A DNA stretch of 64,000 nt, taken from assembly GCF_008831285.2 (NCBI RefSeq), contig NC_045141.1, forward strand, positions 22,846,742-22,910,741, given 5' to 3'. The position numbers and the translations under genes are program-made. Below the pieces are notes generated by a model, which worked only from the letters and a program-made list of their open reading frames with translations, ran no database searches and was not told the DNA's origin. This document shows, piece by piece, positions 25,801-38,709 of the stretch. Positions within the stretch are counted from its first letter, which is position 1. Each line of letters begins with the position of its first letter. The DNA comes from Nymphaea colorata. Taxonomy: Eukaryota; Streptophyta; Magnoliopsida; Nymphaeales; Nymphaeaceae.

Positions 25801-27768
25801 GAAAGTGGGAGCATCTTCCAGGGTCTGCTGCCACAAGGGATGGGCATCTACGTCGTGACTGCATCCAATGCAGTTGAGAGCAGCTATGGCGTTTACTGCC
25901 CTGGCTCCGTCCCTGAACCTCCTCCAGGGTTTGATACTTGCTTGGGAGATCTCTTCAGTGTTGCATGGATGGAAGACAGGTTTCCCCTTTTCTCATTCTT
26001 ATCTCCGTAATTCCACTTCAATTATGCATGCTGCAGGGAACCATTTTCGTTTCGTCTCTTCTCCTTCTTCTTGAAGTTTCTATACCATAGATATTTGACA
26101 TTGTACCATAGAAAGTGGCCATTTTCTGCATCGTTCAGGAAACGCATTCAGAGAGCTCCTTTCTTTCTTCCCACTCTTACAGAAACTGATTAAATTGGTT
26201 TACAGTGACGTGGTCGACCGAAAGGCTGTGAGCCTCTTTGAGCAATACTTGAAGGTATTGGCAATATCTTCGTTAATTTGTAGAAGGTGCGGCATGCGTC
26301 CCCCCCTTCCATGGTGTACCAATACATTGGTTGGTGTTTGCTGTTACAGGTGCGAACTCGGACATCAAATAATGGGACCTACGATTCAGGTTCCCATGTC
26401 ATGCAGTATGGTGAAAAAAGTATCGGCGAGGAGCTGCTCTATCTATACCAAGGATTTCGTACCAAACCCATCGATGTGGTTACCTACGTCTCAGAACAGA
26501 GCAAGCCTGTGGGGGTTGTTAACCAAAGAGACGCAGGCCTGCTTTCTCTGCAGCACCAGGTGAGCTCTATGTTTGTCTGTTTTGATGTTTCTATGCATTG
26601 GAATGTTCGTTGCCTGCCGATGGAAGATTAGAGGTCTGGAGTACTCTTTTTCGTTTGAATTAGTGGAAGAAAAGCTTATTGCTGAAACCCTCTTCAAAGC
26701 AGCATCAGAATCTGCTGTTTGTGAGAGGGAGAGCAAATGTTTTAGGAATGAATTTGCTTGGCAAACTTGGCTTTTCACTTGTGTGATTGTATACTTTGGT
26801 AAAGAGAGCAGAAGAGGCCGTACTCACTCATGATTTTATTCACCATGGACACTCAATTAACAGTATAGAAATGCAAAGGAAGGGTCTAAAGAGAAGGAAG
26901 AGATCAGGAAAGCACTGGCAGCTAAGATTGCACACAGACTTCATGTCGACAAGAGCGTAGAGAACATCGGCAACATTCTCTTTGGCAAGGACGCAGCTCA
27001 GATACTCAATGCCATCAGGCCTCCTAATCAACCTTTAGTTGATAACTGGGACTGCCTGAAATCAACGGTAACAAAGTTGCTCTCTCTTCTTACCATTTGG
27101 TTACATGCATACCTCGAGACCTTCAGTGAAAATCAGCCAGACAGAAGGCTCTTGCCTTGTGCAGAGACATGCAAGTGAACTGAATTTATTTGATCATTTT
27201 AACCCAAATCTAATCCACTTATTAAGGTTTCCAAGGAAAATATAATTGATTAGTAACTGGATTCAGGTTTGCCTCTGGTCTTTGCATATAGAGTCAATCC
27301 AAGCATGAACTGAATCCTATCTCTGTTTGGCAACAGTAACAGACTGTTACCATCCAATAGATTCATAGAACAATGTAACAAAATGTTGAAAGAATCTGCA
27401 ACAACTTTGTTGCATATTCAGTGGACAGTAACAATTTGTTACTCTCGTCAAACCAACTCTAAGCTCCCTAAATTAATCCAATTCCAATTTCAATGCCAAT
27501 CTGATCATATCCGATTAAGACAGGCTTACTAACATCTTACTCCCACCCATTTGCATCCCTTCCTATAGAGCAGGAAACCATGTTTAGTAGACTCATCTAG
27601 AAATGCTGTTGGATGCAGGTTGAGGTTTTTGAGGAAGAGTGTGGGTCACTTGGTCAGTATGGAATGAAACACTCAAGGGCATTTGCTAATATGTGCAACA
27701 AAGGAATCCCTATGGATGCAATAAAGAAAGCAAGTGCGAAGGCATGCACCAACTTCATAAAGCCTTGA
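22857..27768 (+). CDS. VPE: Vacuolar processing enzyme (legumain, C13 cysteine protease)
   Basis: This Asn/Asp-specific endopeptidase acts in the vacuole, where it matures storage proteins and hydrolases and takes part in programmed cell death. Eight exons join in phase: 22857-23051, 24356-24520, 25372-25528, 25694-25979, 26206-26254, 26350-26559, 26864-27067 and 27619-27768, giving 471 aa. A signal peptide covers about residues 1-24 ([15 protein letters not shown]). The catalytic pair is visible as His166 in YYTDHGSPG and Cys208 in EACESGS. Family blocks [44 protein letters not shown] and GSHVMQYG are present, and the C-terminal prodomain has [11 protein letters not shown] and [15 protein letters not shown]. 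Departures include GYENY (usually GYWNY or similar), DHGSPG (usually DHGGPG) and [10 protein letters not shown] in place of a TNPYLYADDL-type segment. It appears intact and expressible. Confidence 0.95.
23299..23322. repeat. (TG)n microsatellite in VPE intron 1
   Basis: About 12 TG units. Confidence 0.9.
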
Positions 27769-27899
27769 ACAAAACTCTCGAGCTTTTCACTGCCTGGCTA
27801 TCTTCTTTCCTCTTACTACTGCATTGATGGGCTTCTTGGAAAAACATAGACCTCCCATGATGCATAATATGAAGCATCACATAGAATGTACTCTCTCTC

Positions 27900-28200
27900 T
27901 CTCTCTAGGCAAAACTTTTACTGGGCTCTGAAATCTCTTTAAGGATGTATCACTGCTTGGTTTTCGTAATGAAATTAGGATATGATGAAAAATCGAATCT
28001 CTTGTTGCTACTGCAAATTCGCAACTGATTCCGAGTCATAGCGTGATTTGAAAAACAAAATTTGTTGGACATGATGCTAGTCAGATCAGGATTTGGCTTG
28101 TAACCGTATGCTCCTAAAGACAAGAGACAAAAAAGGACGACGCAACATGCCTTTGACGGACAAACGGACGCATCTCCCTTTCAAACAGGGGATGACTACT
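27900..28200. other. Intergenic downstream of VPE
   Basis: A 3' flank without coding signal. A short CT run (27891-27906) falls in the presumed 3' UTR. Confidence 0.5.
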
Positions 28201-28202
28201 CT

Positions 28203-28787
28203 TCAAATAGCCTCTTTGTGATAAAAGGTCGTCAAAATTGTCAATAAATGTAGAAAGACTCCTCCTTTTATCATGGGAAGCTCTCCAAAGCCTGGCAACC
28301 CTTGGTGAAAAAGTTCATGACTCTGAAGATTATCCTCAACGTACTTAGGCCAATCAAACACTTGGTGAAAATGTTCAAGACTGAGTTCACCATCGTATAT
28401 CTTTCTATACATGAAATCGAGTGAAGAGAATCGGCGGAGAAGAGCTTCCACCCTCTTCACTTCGTTTTTGGGTGTGTGCAAGCACACACTTGTTAACCTT
28501 CCTGCCAATTGAACCTCCTCTCAGATCATGAATCCATAGCAAGTGATGAGAAGCAATTTAATTTTTAACCTAGAGAAACCGCACCTGGGTCGAGAGACTT
28601 TGTCGTAGGCTTGTACAAGAAGGGCGATGCCCATGCCACTCGAACCAATGACTAGCTGTCTGTTAGCCACTGGCATGAGCCAGTATGCCAAGGTCCTCGG
28701 AGCAAGATGCAATGGGTTGATTGAATTTGGAAATTCGCTATTGGGTTCACTCAAATTCTTCAAAAAGAAAGTGGATTGATGGGCCAT
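28203..28787 (-). other. Two adjacent unidentified ORFs, possibly one broken gene
   Basis: A minus-strand ORF with an ATG at 28787 (MAHQSTFFLKNLSEPNSEFP..., 88 codons, including LAPRTLAYWLMP and VIGSSGMGIALLVQAYDKVS) ends at 28521. A second reading frame just downstream (28508-28203) encodes AGRLTSVCLHTPKNEVKRVE and FHQVFDWPKYVEDNLQSHEL. Amino-acid usage looks protein-like in both. A donor CAG|GTGCGG and an acceptor GGCAG|GA lie between them but do not join the frames cleanly, so a frameshifted pseudogene is as likely as a spliced gene. I do not recognise the family. Confidence 0.35.
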
Positions 28788-28799
28788 TTAGCACTTTTT

Positions 28800-30928
28800 C
28801 TTACAAAAAACTATGGGTGTACAACCTGAGATCAAATTGTACATCTAAAGAGTTTAATTGCTGCCATCGAAGGATTTGGGTTGGCGAATCTCTTATTGAA
28901 AAGGATTTCTGTGGAAGGAAATCTCTTATAGCCAGCGAAGATCAAAACCAATATTTGTAATCGGCCGGTTGATGTTAATTTGTTTTTCTTTTAGACCGAC
29001 GTTAACGTTTTAGAACTTCTTATACATAAAATAACACAAGATATAATAATATATATTAAATCATAAAACTTGCTTATTTACGGGCTTATATTATATGAGC
29101 TTCAGGGAAGATATTTGGCATCCTTTTTGGGGCTTATTTCAGAAATGTTGAACTTCAAATGCAGGCAGACTCCAAGCACATCTACTTGGTCGATAACGTA
29201 CGCAGAGAAACTGGGTCATCCAATCATGGCCTGAAACTAGCTCGAGACTGGTAATGGTGGAGGCTGATGGCCTCTTAATGATTGACAAGATTAGCGCCTA
29301 CCAAATCAACTCGGTAGTTAGGTCCGCTTGCTCGGAAAAAAGAGACCGAGCCAAGATTCGGCCAGTTCTGACCGATCAAGAACTGTTGATCCGTTCCGAG
29401 ATATCGACGTCGGAACAAAACGGAGTACAAAGAATTGATTCCCTTCTTGGATTCTTCCTTTGGCTCGTCATGTTCTTTTCCTCTCTGTCTCCTTTGATTT
29501 CAGTTTTTCGTCGCCGTGCTTTCGCTCACGGGTCACCTTGAAATCCCCCCAAACCACAAAAAGGAGAATCGATCGCCTACAACCCCTGGTACAATGACTT
29601 TTGGACACGGATTGTCCATCTTTTACAGAAGCTTTTTTCCTCTCGTAAATACGAACCTATCATGACTCATTATTGGAGTTTGACTCTCTGTTATAACGCA
29701 AACATTTAGCACAAGAGGAACCACAAACGTTCCACAAAGAAAACACGAGAAATACTTTTGTAGGGCTTTCGCGGTGAGTCCATGTGAGATTACAGATGGT
29801 GAGAGTGAATCTTTATTAAAATCAGTGATGCATAGATCTCACCCTTACAGCCCCGTTCCATACACGCAAAACTTTCATGGAACAAAAAAAAAAAAAAAGA
29901 GAACCACCATACTGCTTAGCTTTTCATTCATCGCTCATTGATATCCGGCAACGTGTGCTGCTAGACAAACTAAGTCGTAGCCATCAAGACCGATTCAGCA
30001 GAAGCATTTGGAAGACAAGTCTCTGCTCAATCCCCCAGTTAAAGTTCGATCCAGTAAGCTATATCTTGTAAACTCAGATGGTGGCAACCGGATTTGAGAA
30101 CCAACTCAAGAATGGCTATTTGCCTAGATCACAGGTTAGAAGAACAAATCTAAAACGTAGCTGATAAAAGCTGGGGTCCTGTGCTCGTTTGGGCTTGACT
30201 CATTAACATAAAATTGGACCAACAGCCACAAAAGAATCAAACTATCAAAGTTCATGCAGAGCAATTGAATGAACATGTGATACATCTCTGTATGCAATTT
30301 ATGACTGAAGCGCCAAAACTCACCTCAGGCGAGCAGTAATTGCAGCTCTATAGAGGCATATTTTCAAATTCTGGGAACCCATCGTTGATATTAGAAGCAC
30401 CCAAACATCAAATGCAACAGGTTCTAGTGATTTTCTCATTCAATATATTTTACCATATGATACTTTGAAGGAACTAGAAACTGGGCAGCAACCCTGCTCA
30501 CACGAACTAGAGAAAGCCAGGAAGCCCACAGAAAGAAATCCACGTTGACGAAGTCCCAGCAAAGAAAAGAATGCAAATAATACAACATTGGAATCACAAA
30601 TTGAAATTTAAACAATACATAATCCTCCAAATATATCAGAAGGAAAGGTCCCATATATGACAGGCAAAGCTAAAACTAAAAGCATGGCTCATAACAAACA
30701 GGCCGCCGTCACCACGTGGTTTTCCAACAAAAGCAGGTCATTTAGCAATCCGTAAACAGCATTATCCCCTATCCCTGTTATTGTGGCTAACTAAATCTTC
30801 TCAGCAATTTCCCCCCCTTCTTTTTTACAATGCGTGCTTTTGATATTAATAAATCAGAATGAGGACAAATCAGAATGAGGACAATGGTCGTCCACGGCGT
30901 ATGGAACTTGCAAGTAGGGCTGACAGAT

Positions 30929-30971
<43 letters not shown>

Positions 30972-31190
30972 GCAGGGAAGGAGAAAGCATGCTATTTTCG
31001 CCAATATAAGAAGTAGAGACAAGCATTTATATGACGCTAACCTATACTACCCTGTAACAGTAATCTACACTGCAATACCATGTCCCAAGAACAAGGTCTC
31101 AAGAGCTCAAGAAACATCTCACAGATATAGAAGGGAACCATGGTGACAAGATACCAAAGCCAAGCTCCAGCTATTAATGTTCGAGAAAGA
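28800..31190. other. Intergenic, no gene seen
   Basis: No ORF with recognisable similarity. It contains a (GT)n(GA)n compound microsatellite at 30928-30971 and a 16-bp tandem duplication around 30856-30888. Confidence 0.55.
30928..30971. repeat. (GT)n(GA)n compound microsatellite
   Basis: About 13 GT units followed directly by about 9 GA units. Confidence 0.95.
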
Positions 31191-31239
31191 AATCACAAAA
31201 AAAAAACCCCACCCGAAACAAGTTTTACAAAGCTCCACC

Positions 31240-32599
31240 TCAACTGAGCACGTAATGGCAGTGGAAGAAACCTGAAACCAGAAAAACAAATTCTTTTTAT
31301 CATAGACCGATCAAAATGTGCATAACATAATAAAAATGACAAAACCGAGATGATTCTCATTAAAAAAAAGGAAAAAAATAACATTTTCAAGTTAAGAAAG
31401 TGAAGCAACCAGGGCGGGGTTTACTTACTTGGGTCAGAATTGATCAGCATTGCTGTTCCTCCAAAATCACAGGTACCGCCATTGTCCTTTGCCTTCTGCC
31501 AATAGCTATTGAAAGCGTAAGAGGCATGAGCAGCAACGGTGTTAGGATAGAAGCAACTGCCATGAGGCATGATGTCTTCACAATCTGCACCACCATCACC
31601 ACAAGCATAGTCCATTGCCTCCTGCAGTGTGTCCTCGGGAACAGTAGGTTTTGCAACACACCACTGGCCATACTTCCTCGCAGGCTTGGGTTCCTTGTTG
31701 ACAGGACCGCAAGGAGGAAGCCCGAAATCATCGGAGGGAGGGGCGGGAGCAGGAGAAGGCGGGTAGGTCGGGAAGTTTAAAGGATCTCCATTGTCTGGTG
31801 CAAATGTGAAAGAAAAAGCAGGTGGGCTGGCTGATGGAAGAGCAGGGGGAGATGGGTTCTTGACAACATTAGCTGGAACAGAGGCTCCAATATTTGGGTA
31901 CAACGGTGAAGGAGTAACTTCTGCTATTGGTGATGGCCTCGCTGGAAGTGATTCTACTATCAGTTTCCTGCTTCTACTTCTACTCTCTTTCACCAAGTCT
32001 ATTCCAAGAGAAAGACCCATGTATCTAAGGGCCGACCTATGAGCAGACAGAGAGAGGAAGGAAGATGGGTTCAGAAGATAGGATGAATTTGTGTTCTGCA
32101 GGAAGTTGAGCAGGGGCTTCAGGTGTGTATCAGCCAAAGCTTCCTTAAACTTAGAAGAAGGTGGGTGGTGGGGATATTCAAGGCAGGCAGTGGACACTAT
32201 AGTAGAGACCCTGGTCTTCTTCTCTAAACCCCTTCTCCCCAGAGCAAAGTATAAGTTCTGAATAGCCGGAAGAATCAAGCCCCACTCCTCCTCATAGTTG
32301 GCATCACAAAGAAACCCACCACCAACAACCACATTTCTGGGTATCTTTCCATCAACAATATTATCCTTGACCCATTTGTCTGCCACTGAAATGCTGTGCG
32401 CAACCTCATGAACATCTTCCTCATTGACAAAAATGGAGGCAGTGTAGTCCGAATCCTTGTGACCACCAACTGCAGAGAGTTCATCAACATCATCAACAAA
32501 AGGAACACAAGAAATTACAGAGAGGGGGAAAGAGACAGAGAGAGAAAAACCTGTGAGCAGCAGCAAAGAAAGGGAGAAAAGAAATGCAGTCTTCGCCAT
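31240..32599 (-). CDS. Secreted X8/CBM43 protein with degenerate GH17 region
   Basis: Exon 1 is 32599-31429 and exon 2 is 31271-31240 (donor CCAA|GTAAGT, acceptor TTTCAG), giving 400 aa. The first ATG is preceded only by non-ATG codons. Residues 1-23 are a signal peptide (FLFSLSLLLLTGFSLSVS). Residues about 50-190 resemble part of a GH17 beta-1,3-glucanase (WVKDNIVDGKIP, LPAIQNLYFALGRRGL, LKPLLNFLQNTNSSYLLNP). The acid/base motif VGNE is replaced by VGGG and the nucleophile half is missing, so no glucanase activity is expected. A Pro/Ser-rich linker follows, then a complete X8 domain (QWCVAKP, DYACG, GADC, HGSCF, GGTCDFGG, and HC supplied by exon 2). X8 domains bind callose. No GPI-anchor signal is seen after the domain. 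The role is probably callose binding at the cell wall. Retaining the intron would give DPSK-stop and lose the last Cys. Confidence 0.88.
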
Positions 32600-32699
32600 C
32601 TTCGCCTTCAAGCCTTGCTCAAAAACCCTAAACCCCGGGTGAGTCCTCGGTGGAGTATTTGAACAGAAGGGAGGGGTTTAAGGCCTTGGGTGGCGTGTG

Positions 32700-35600
32700 A
32701 GTGTGCAAAGTGCTCATGAGAATGAAAGAATCAGCGTCAAGGTGGGAAGCGTGCTGTTGCAGAAGAACAGCAGTGGCAGGGTGCGGGCCCTGGCTTTCTG
32801 CATGGAGAAGGCCTACTTGTCAAAAAGGTTGAACAGAAGTTCCCTGGCTCCACTGTTCCCCGGGACATTGCATGCCAGATGGGCAATGAGACCGTCTAAA
32901 TTTATAGGTTTACCCTCCTTTACTCCATCAGGTCCAGTCTAATTGCTACTACACCTAAAATTGTTCAAATAGGAATTCAGAAATCAATTTCCGAATTTCT
33001 GAACAGTACTGATGTGTTTAAATGGTCTAAAGATCGTTTCTTACTACCTAAGTATAAATAAAACGAATAAAAATGAACGATTTAAAATTTCTCAAGCTCT
33101 TTGTTCACATTATAAAAATTGATCTCAACCTAAGTTCTTGGTAAGCATTCATAATTTCAGCCATTTGATTGCATGAAGTTTTGCAGTTCCACAGCCGGGT
33201 GCAGAGCAGGGAGGGTGGCTCCAAAGAAGGCCAGGGGCCATTCTGGTGTTTCGCTCGGTTGGACCATGTCGACGTACGGAGGACAAATTTGGCCGCTCAA
33301 GACGCTTTGCAGAACAGGCAGAAATTACGTAGAGTTGGGTTACTGATGCCAATTTAAAAAATTTACCATAAATTAACCTTCGTTACCTGGTGACCGAAGT
33401 ACATGTCCTTTTTCTGTCTCAAGACTCTATGAAAGGTTCCCGTTGAATGCAGGCCAGTTGCTGGTCCCGCCATGGCTGAGCTGAGCCGGAGCTTTGATGT
33501 TTAAATGATACATATTTCATTTCAGGACTGCCGTTTCACTTGTTTCTATGGGGTCATATAAACACTTTATTCAAAATTCAATTCTAACTTGTACAAATAT
33601 GAATTCTTTCATTGCATGCAAAAGTGGGACAGAGTATGGTCGTCATGAATTCCATCCATCGGCATCGATGTTACCTCCTACACGGAATTTGGGGCAACAC
33701 TTGTTGTATTTGCAGACGATCGGCACACCGTTGGCCGATATCCGGCAATATGCGGCCGAAACATTGGTGCCATATGCATGTTCTTGATTGCCATATAATT
33801 TTCATCTCCACTGATGCAGACATGTGAACTACTGCTGCTGAACTGTCCTTGAGTTGCCACGATATGAAATCTCAGAAAAGAAGGGTATCTTGAATTTTGC
33901 ATATGCTACACAAAAGCAATTATGGACACAACTTCCATAGGCAGCATTGATTGCATATTCATTTGATGGTGTATATATACTATTCACTTCTTTTGAGATT
34001 TTATTTTTTGTTCCAGAGACAATCAGAGCAGCTTTCCCACTTTTATTTTTAAATTTTTACCTCATAAAAAACATTTCTAAACCGAGCAATCACTCCCTCA
34101 CTTTCTTTCTTCACTGGAGAAGAGAATGCAAGATTAACCATACTAAAGGTCTTGTCGTATAGCAGTAATGTTGGGTAGTCTAGCACTTTCGGAAAGTTGT
34201 CCACTGCCCATATGCCAAAAGCCACCTCTAATTGATATTGTTGTACAATGATCGACTGAGAGCGTTCTTTTTACGTTACAACTTACTACGCGGGTCAATA
34301 TATACAACAAGGTTACCGAGTAAAGTATTTTGCCATTACAAAACATCTTTCTTTTCTGTTTCTGTGGGGAAGGGAAGGCCTTTTTAGTCTCGAAAGCGAT
34401 CGATACGTCAGATGGTTATTTCAAGGGTGAATGGCTCTTGATGGTGCTAGTGGGGAGAGAGACAGAGAGAGTTTCTGTTCAGAGGCCAAACCTTTTTCCC
34501 ATGATTTTAAATTCAAAGCTCCGGTTGCTCAATTTTGTTTAAGAGTTTCTTTCTCGTACACTGTAAAGAGAAAAAGACACCGCAAGTTGATGCCACTCGT
34601 CTTGGAAAACATGATCGTTTAGGTGCTTTGTTCCGTTTCATGTAGATAAAAAGATGCTTACCATCATAAAAAGACAAAGCACCATTGATATCTCTTTCAA
34701 TTTAACTGGTAATATGTGAATATTCCAGTGAAGATGGCTTTGTGTTTTGACAATTTCCAGTTAAAATGATAGTTTAATTTAGAAAAGCTCAAGAACAGAA
34801 ATCCCTGATTTGAGATTACAGGGAAAACGCTTGGTCATGAATGAGTTTCTGAAAAAATAACATAATATTCTTGTTATCACTATTATTTTTGCTCATCGAT
34901 GAAACAGCAAACAAGGCCAATCATTTACTGAATGCAGATAAGAAAAGAGCTTAGGAGCGTCTTACATTTTCGAAAGAGAAAATGCTCTGTTCTCCACAGA
35001 AACAAAGATAGGACAATACTGATGTGCCCTTTCCAAGAATCCAGAATCAGGTTTTTGCAGCTTGATGCTACTTAAATTATTCTTTTACAGTTTCCTTGTT
35101 GGCACACATGCATAATCTAAGCATGGCCTTAATCTGTTGTGTTTTGATAAGAGCGTCGGCCGCAGTCAGAACACAGAGAATGGAGCCCTGCTTGGAGTTC
35201 CATTAAAAATCACCTTTTTCTGTTTTCAAGGAAAGATTAATATATTAAATTAATGCTAAATGGGACAACCCAAGAAGCAAAAAACTAGAGAAAGCATCAT
35301 TTATCAACAAAGATTCTAGGAAACAATGCATAACAAAGGAGAAAACCAAATAAACAACAGATGAGGAATGCAACCAAATACAATAACATATCACGAATGC
35401 AAACACGCAGTCCAAAAGTAGCCAACATTTCAATGTCATGTTCTTCGCACATGTGCATGGTCGATTCACCCCAATTCAATGTGTATACACGGGCATAGTT
35501 TCATAACTTCAATAATGCTTATATTTTAAGTTCTTTTTAATATATATATATATATATATCATAAAGCACGGGTATAAATATTTTTTAGTATTCGAGAAGA

Positions 35601-38390
35601 CAAAAGAGAACCCATGGTCCAAATTGCACCTTGATTTTCTGGATTCAGGCTGTTATTGAACCGGGGAAAGGGCAACGTTCTGAGAAAGAGTAGGTGGTCC
35701 GATCCGGATCTTAATTATCTAACCACATTAGACATCGGATTCGCTCACATTCAGGGCAGGAGAAAAATATAATCACTAATTTATAATCGGTACGTCCTTT
35801 AAAAAGTGATTTGTATTTCCTGTTCCCATATAAAACATTGGATGTGACATTATTGGCATCCGTCCATAGCTATTGAATCCGCAGAAAAAACAAAATCATC
35901 TCTTAGCGTATGAACCCATATCAGGTACTAATAAAATAATAGTGTTTAATAGTAATGAATCGTTTTCACTTATTGTGGAGGATACGAGCCGGCAGAAGGG
36001 GTGTCCGTTGAGGTAGAATATGATAATTCCCGATACTGCTTTTATCCCTTTTCCTTTTGCTGGTTGGCATCTTTACTTTTTTACCTTACTTTTTCATTGG
36101 ATACCCAATTAGAGAAGGCCAGCATGCTATGAAATGAGGCCTCAATTTTGGCCATATGTACCTCTTAGGTAACTGTTTATCTTACTATTCACCTGTTAAA
36201 GGCCAGACAGCAGGTATCTGAAATGCTGAAAAAAGTATATGTAGAAGAAAATGACATGAAACTTTTGCATTATATGTTGCTTTTCTTTAGTTTGGAGCGT
36301 AGCACATCCTGTCAAGAGCAGCAACTTGCTCATCTCAGTCTCCGGTTGGACAGGAGGTTTGTTGGGTGCCTATGGGGTGGACATGGATCAATTCCATCTT
36401 ATGGCGGATTCAATAGGCTAGGGTAAAGGGTTTCGATCAGCTCAGGTCAGTGGCTGGTAGATGGCTGGTCGCTAGTTTGAATGGTGTAAGTGTTTGTTCC
36501 TTATTTTAATGGAGAGGAACCGATGCGCAAGTTGAAGAAAAACTCGGAGCTAATTAGAATTTGATGCAGCCTCTAGATCCCAGGGCCGAGGACGGAGAGA
36601 CTTCGGCTCTAGTTCGGACAGTGGGTTTTTCTCTAAAAATGTCATCTTGAACTGAAAACAGACTTTCTAAAAGGAAGAATGCTCGTTTTTGCCACCAAGA
36701 GTTCTATGGAACTTTGATTAAGAATTCAATATCCATTCTCATCTCTTTTAGGATAATATGGCATGCAAACAAAACATCATCGGTTTGATTGCCATGGATG
36801 CCACACTTTTAAAATGCAAACGGTGGCACAATAGTCACCTAGGTCTCGAGGCAAACCATAAACCCCGGGGTAGGGGAGGCTTGGAATCACCCCGTTTGAC
36901 AAAGATTCCAAACACGCTACCCTAAGTTGTACCTAACTTAACCAATAACCATGATCAATGACCAGGAAACACCCGGTTGGAGTAAGCGGGCTACACAAAG
37001 GTAGAAACCCCTAAGAAGATAAATGATTTATTTGAACGAAATATTATATAAATCATATTACTTGGTTTCTCTTATCATGTTGAAACAAGGTAATATAAGT
37101 TGGTAGATGAATTTGGGAAAGCCCCATTCTTTTTCACTTCAACCATCCAAATCTTTGAAGGTGCAAATGAATCCGTTTCTAATCTTCCGATGTCCTGAAT
37201 TTCAAGTTTGGCCGGAATCAATCTTCAAAGGGAGGATCTGATCGCCTCCTTATTTAGGTGCTGACTGTGGTCTGTACAACAACAAATTTTTCTCCGGGAA
37301 AGGTGAGATAAATTGGGAGGCCCTCAAGTCGCCGGACGTTCAAAGTGGGATAAACTGAAAGTCCTTAGTTGTCGTATGAGCAACTCAGTTTTCCAGATAA
37401 ATGGGTGCCTATCTCACCATCTGTAATGCCTTGAACGTCGGCTCTTCAGATCGTCAATCCTCACGTTATAAGAAGTTTCTCCATCATTCTTCTTCTCTGT
37501 ACCTTCTCTTTTTCAGTTTTTGCTAATAGCAGTTGTTGGCAACTGAAAGTTCAGGTCAATTCGTTAGTTGGAGTCAGTTTTTTTTTTTCAAAGGTTAGAA
37601 TCAGTTGTTGGCAACCGAAAAATTAAGTCCATAGAGAGCTGGAACAAATCTATTGCGTATTTAAAGTGGGGAATGTTAAGCCCACAGGATTTCTTGAACT
37701 GTCAGCTTGAACCAAAAGGTACTGTGTTTCTTTTTGGTAACCCTGGAATTCGAAGAATCTGAAATCCTTTGTTCCTTCGCCATTTCGGATGTCCGTTTGG
37801 ACTTCGCTCCAATACGGTTCAGCGTTACGATCAAGTTGATCGCTGCGTGGAAGCAAGAGAAACGGATGAGCAGAATTATATCCACAGTAAGGAAAAGAGT
37901 CCTTTGCGTTGATCAACGCAAAGAAGACGACGCAAATCGGAAAACGATTCGCTGGGTTATGGGGTTCAGAAACGCCATTGCTGATTGAAAGCTGGAAGAA
38001 AGCAGTTCAACATCTCTATATCATCCAGAGGATCGTGCATCATAGATAAATGCGATCAAGCTTCAATTCCCTGGTTCGGTTCTTCAGAGCGCGCTGCTAT
38101 GTCCAGAAGTTCTTAGCAGGCTTTTGCAGAATATGAAATCACCAGGAAAGCGACGGCTAACCAAAGATAATCCAACTCGCAGATGTTCCATACGGAGAAG
38201 ATGACCTTGAGCCAAACCAAGTTTTTTTTTATAACCAGTAGCTAGCGGCCTGCTAGCTTGCGCCTCTCTAAGTAATTGTTCAAGTTTACTGTCATGATTG
38301 CTCTTTGTATACATTTCAGAGGAACAAAAGTTAACAATCTGCTCGAAAAAAAAAACCCCTTCGCTGCACTAGCATCAATGGTGGCAGCGA
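32700..38390. other. Gene-poor intergenic stretch
   Basis: Reading both strands shows only short ORFs with no family resemblance and no consistent splice structure. It contains an AT run (35539-35559) and no recognised transposon termini. The first few hundred bases hold the promoter of the X8 protein gene. Confidence 0.5.
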
Positions 38391-38401
38391 TATGATATAC
38401 C

Positions 38402-38698
38402 TAAGCCAGGGCATCAGCCTGGCCCGACATTCGAAACATAGGCCCGAACTCAGCTCGATAATTAAGACCCAAGAGCCTGGCTTGATAATTAAAAATATAT
38501 ATTTTTAATATAAAATAATATATAAATATAATTAATCGTAATAAAATATTATAATTATATATAAAAATTAATCAAATATGTATTAAAAATTATCAAGCTG
38601 AACCGAGCTTAATTGGGCCTACCCGGGCGGGCTCAATAACTTATCAAGTCAACAAAGTAACATTCTTTCAGGCTGGGCAGGGTACCCGACCCGACGCC
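38402..38698. mobile_element. Decayed hAT-type MITE (about 297 bp)
   Basis: The left end TAAGCCAGGGCATC resembles the element at 15645. The right end has decayed to CCCGACGCC and lacks the last bases. Flanks GATATACC (38394-38401) and CATATACC (38699-38706) match at 7 of 8 positions. The AT-rich core shares long stretches with the 15645 element, such as TATATAAATATAATTAATC followed by AAAATATTATA. It is the same family, but older. Confidence 0.65.
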
Positions 38699-38709
38699 CA
38701 TATACCCCA

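Noticed and set aside
37650-37988. Opposed ORFs of about 90 codons
   Set aside because: Both strands are open over the same bases and neither translation resembles a known domain.
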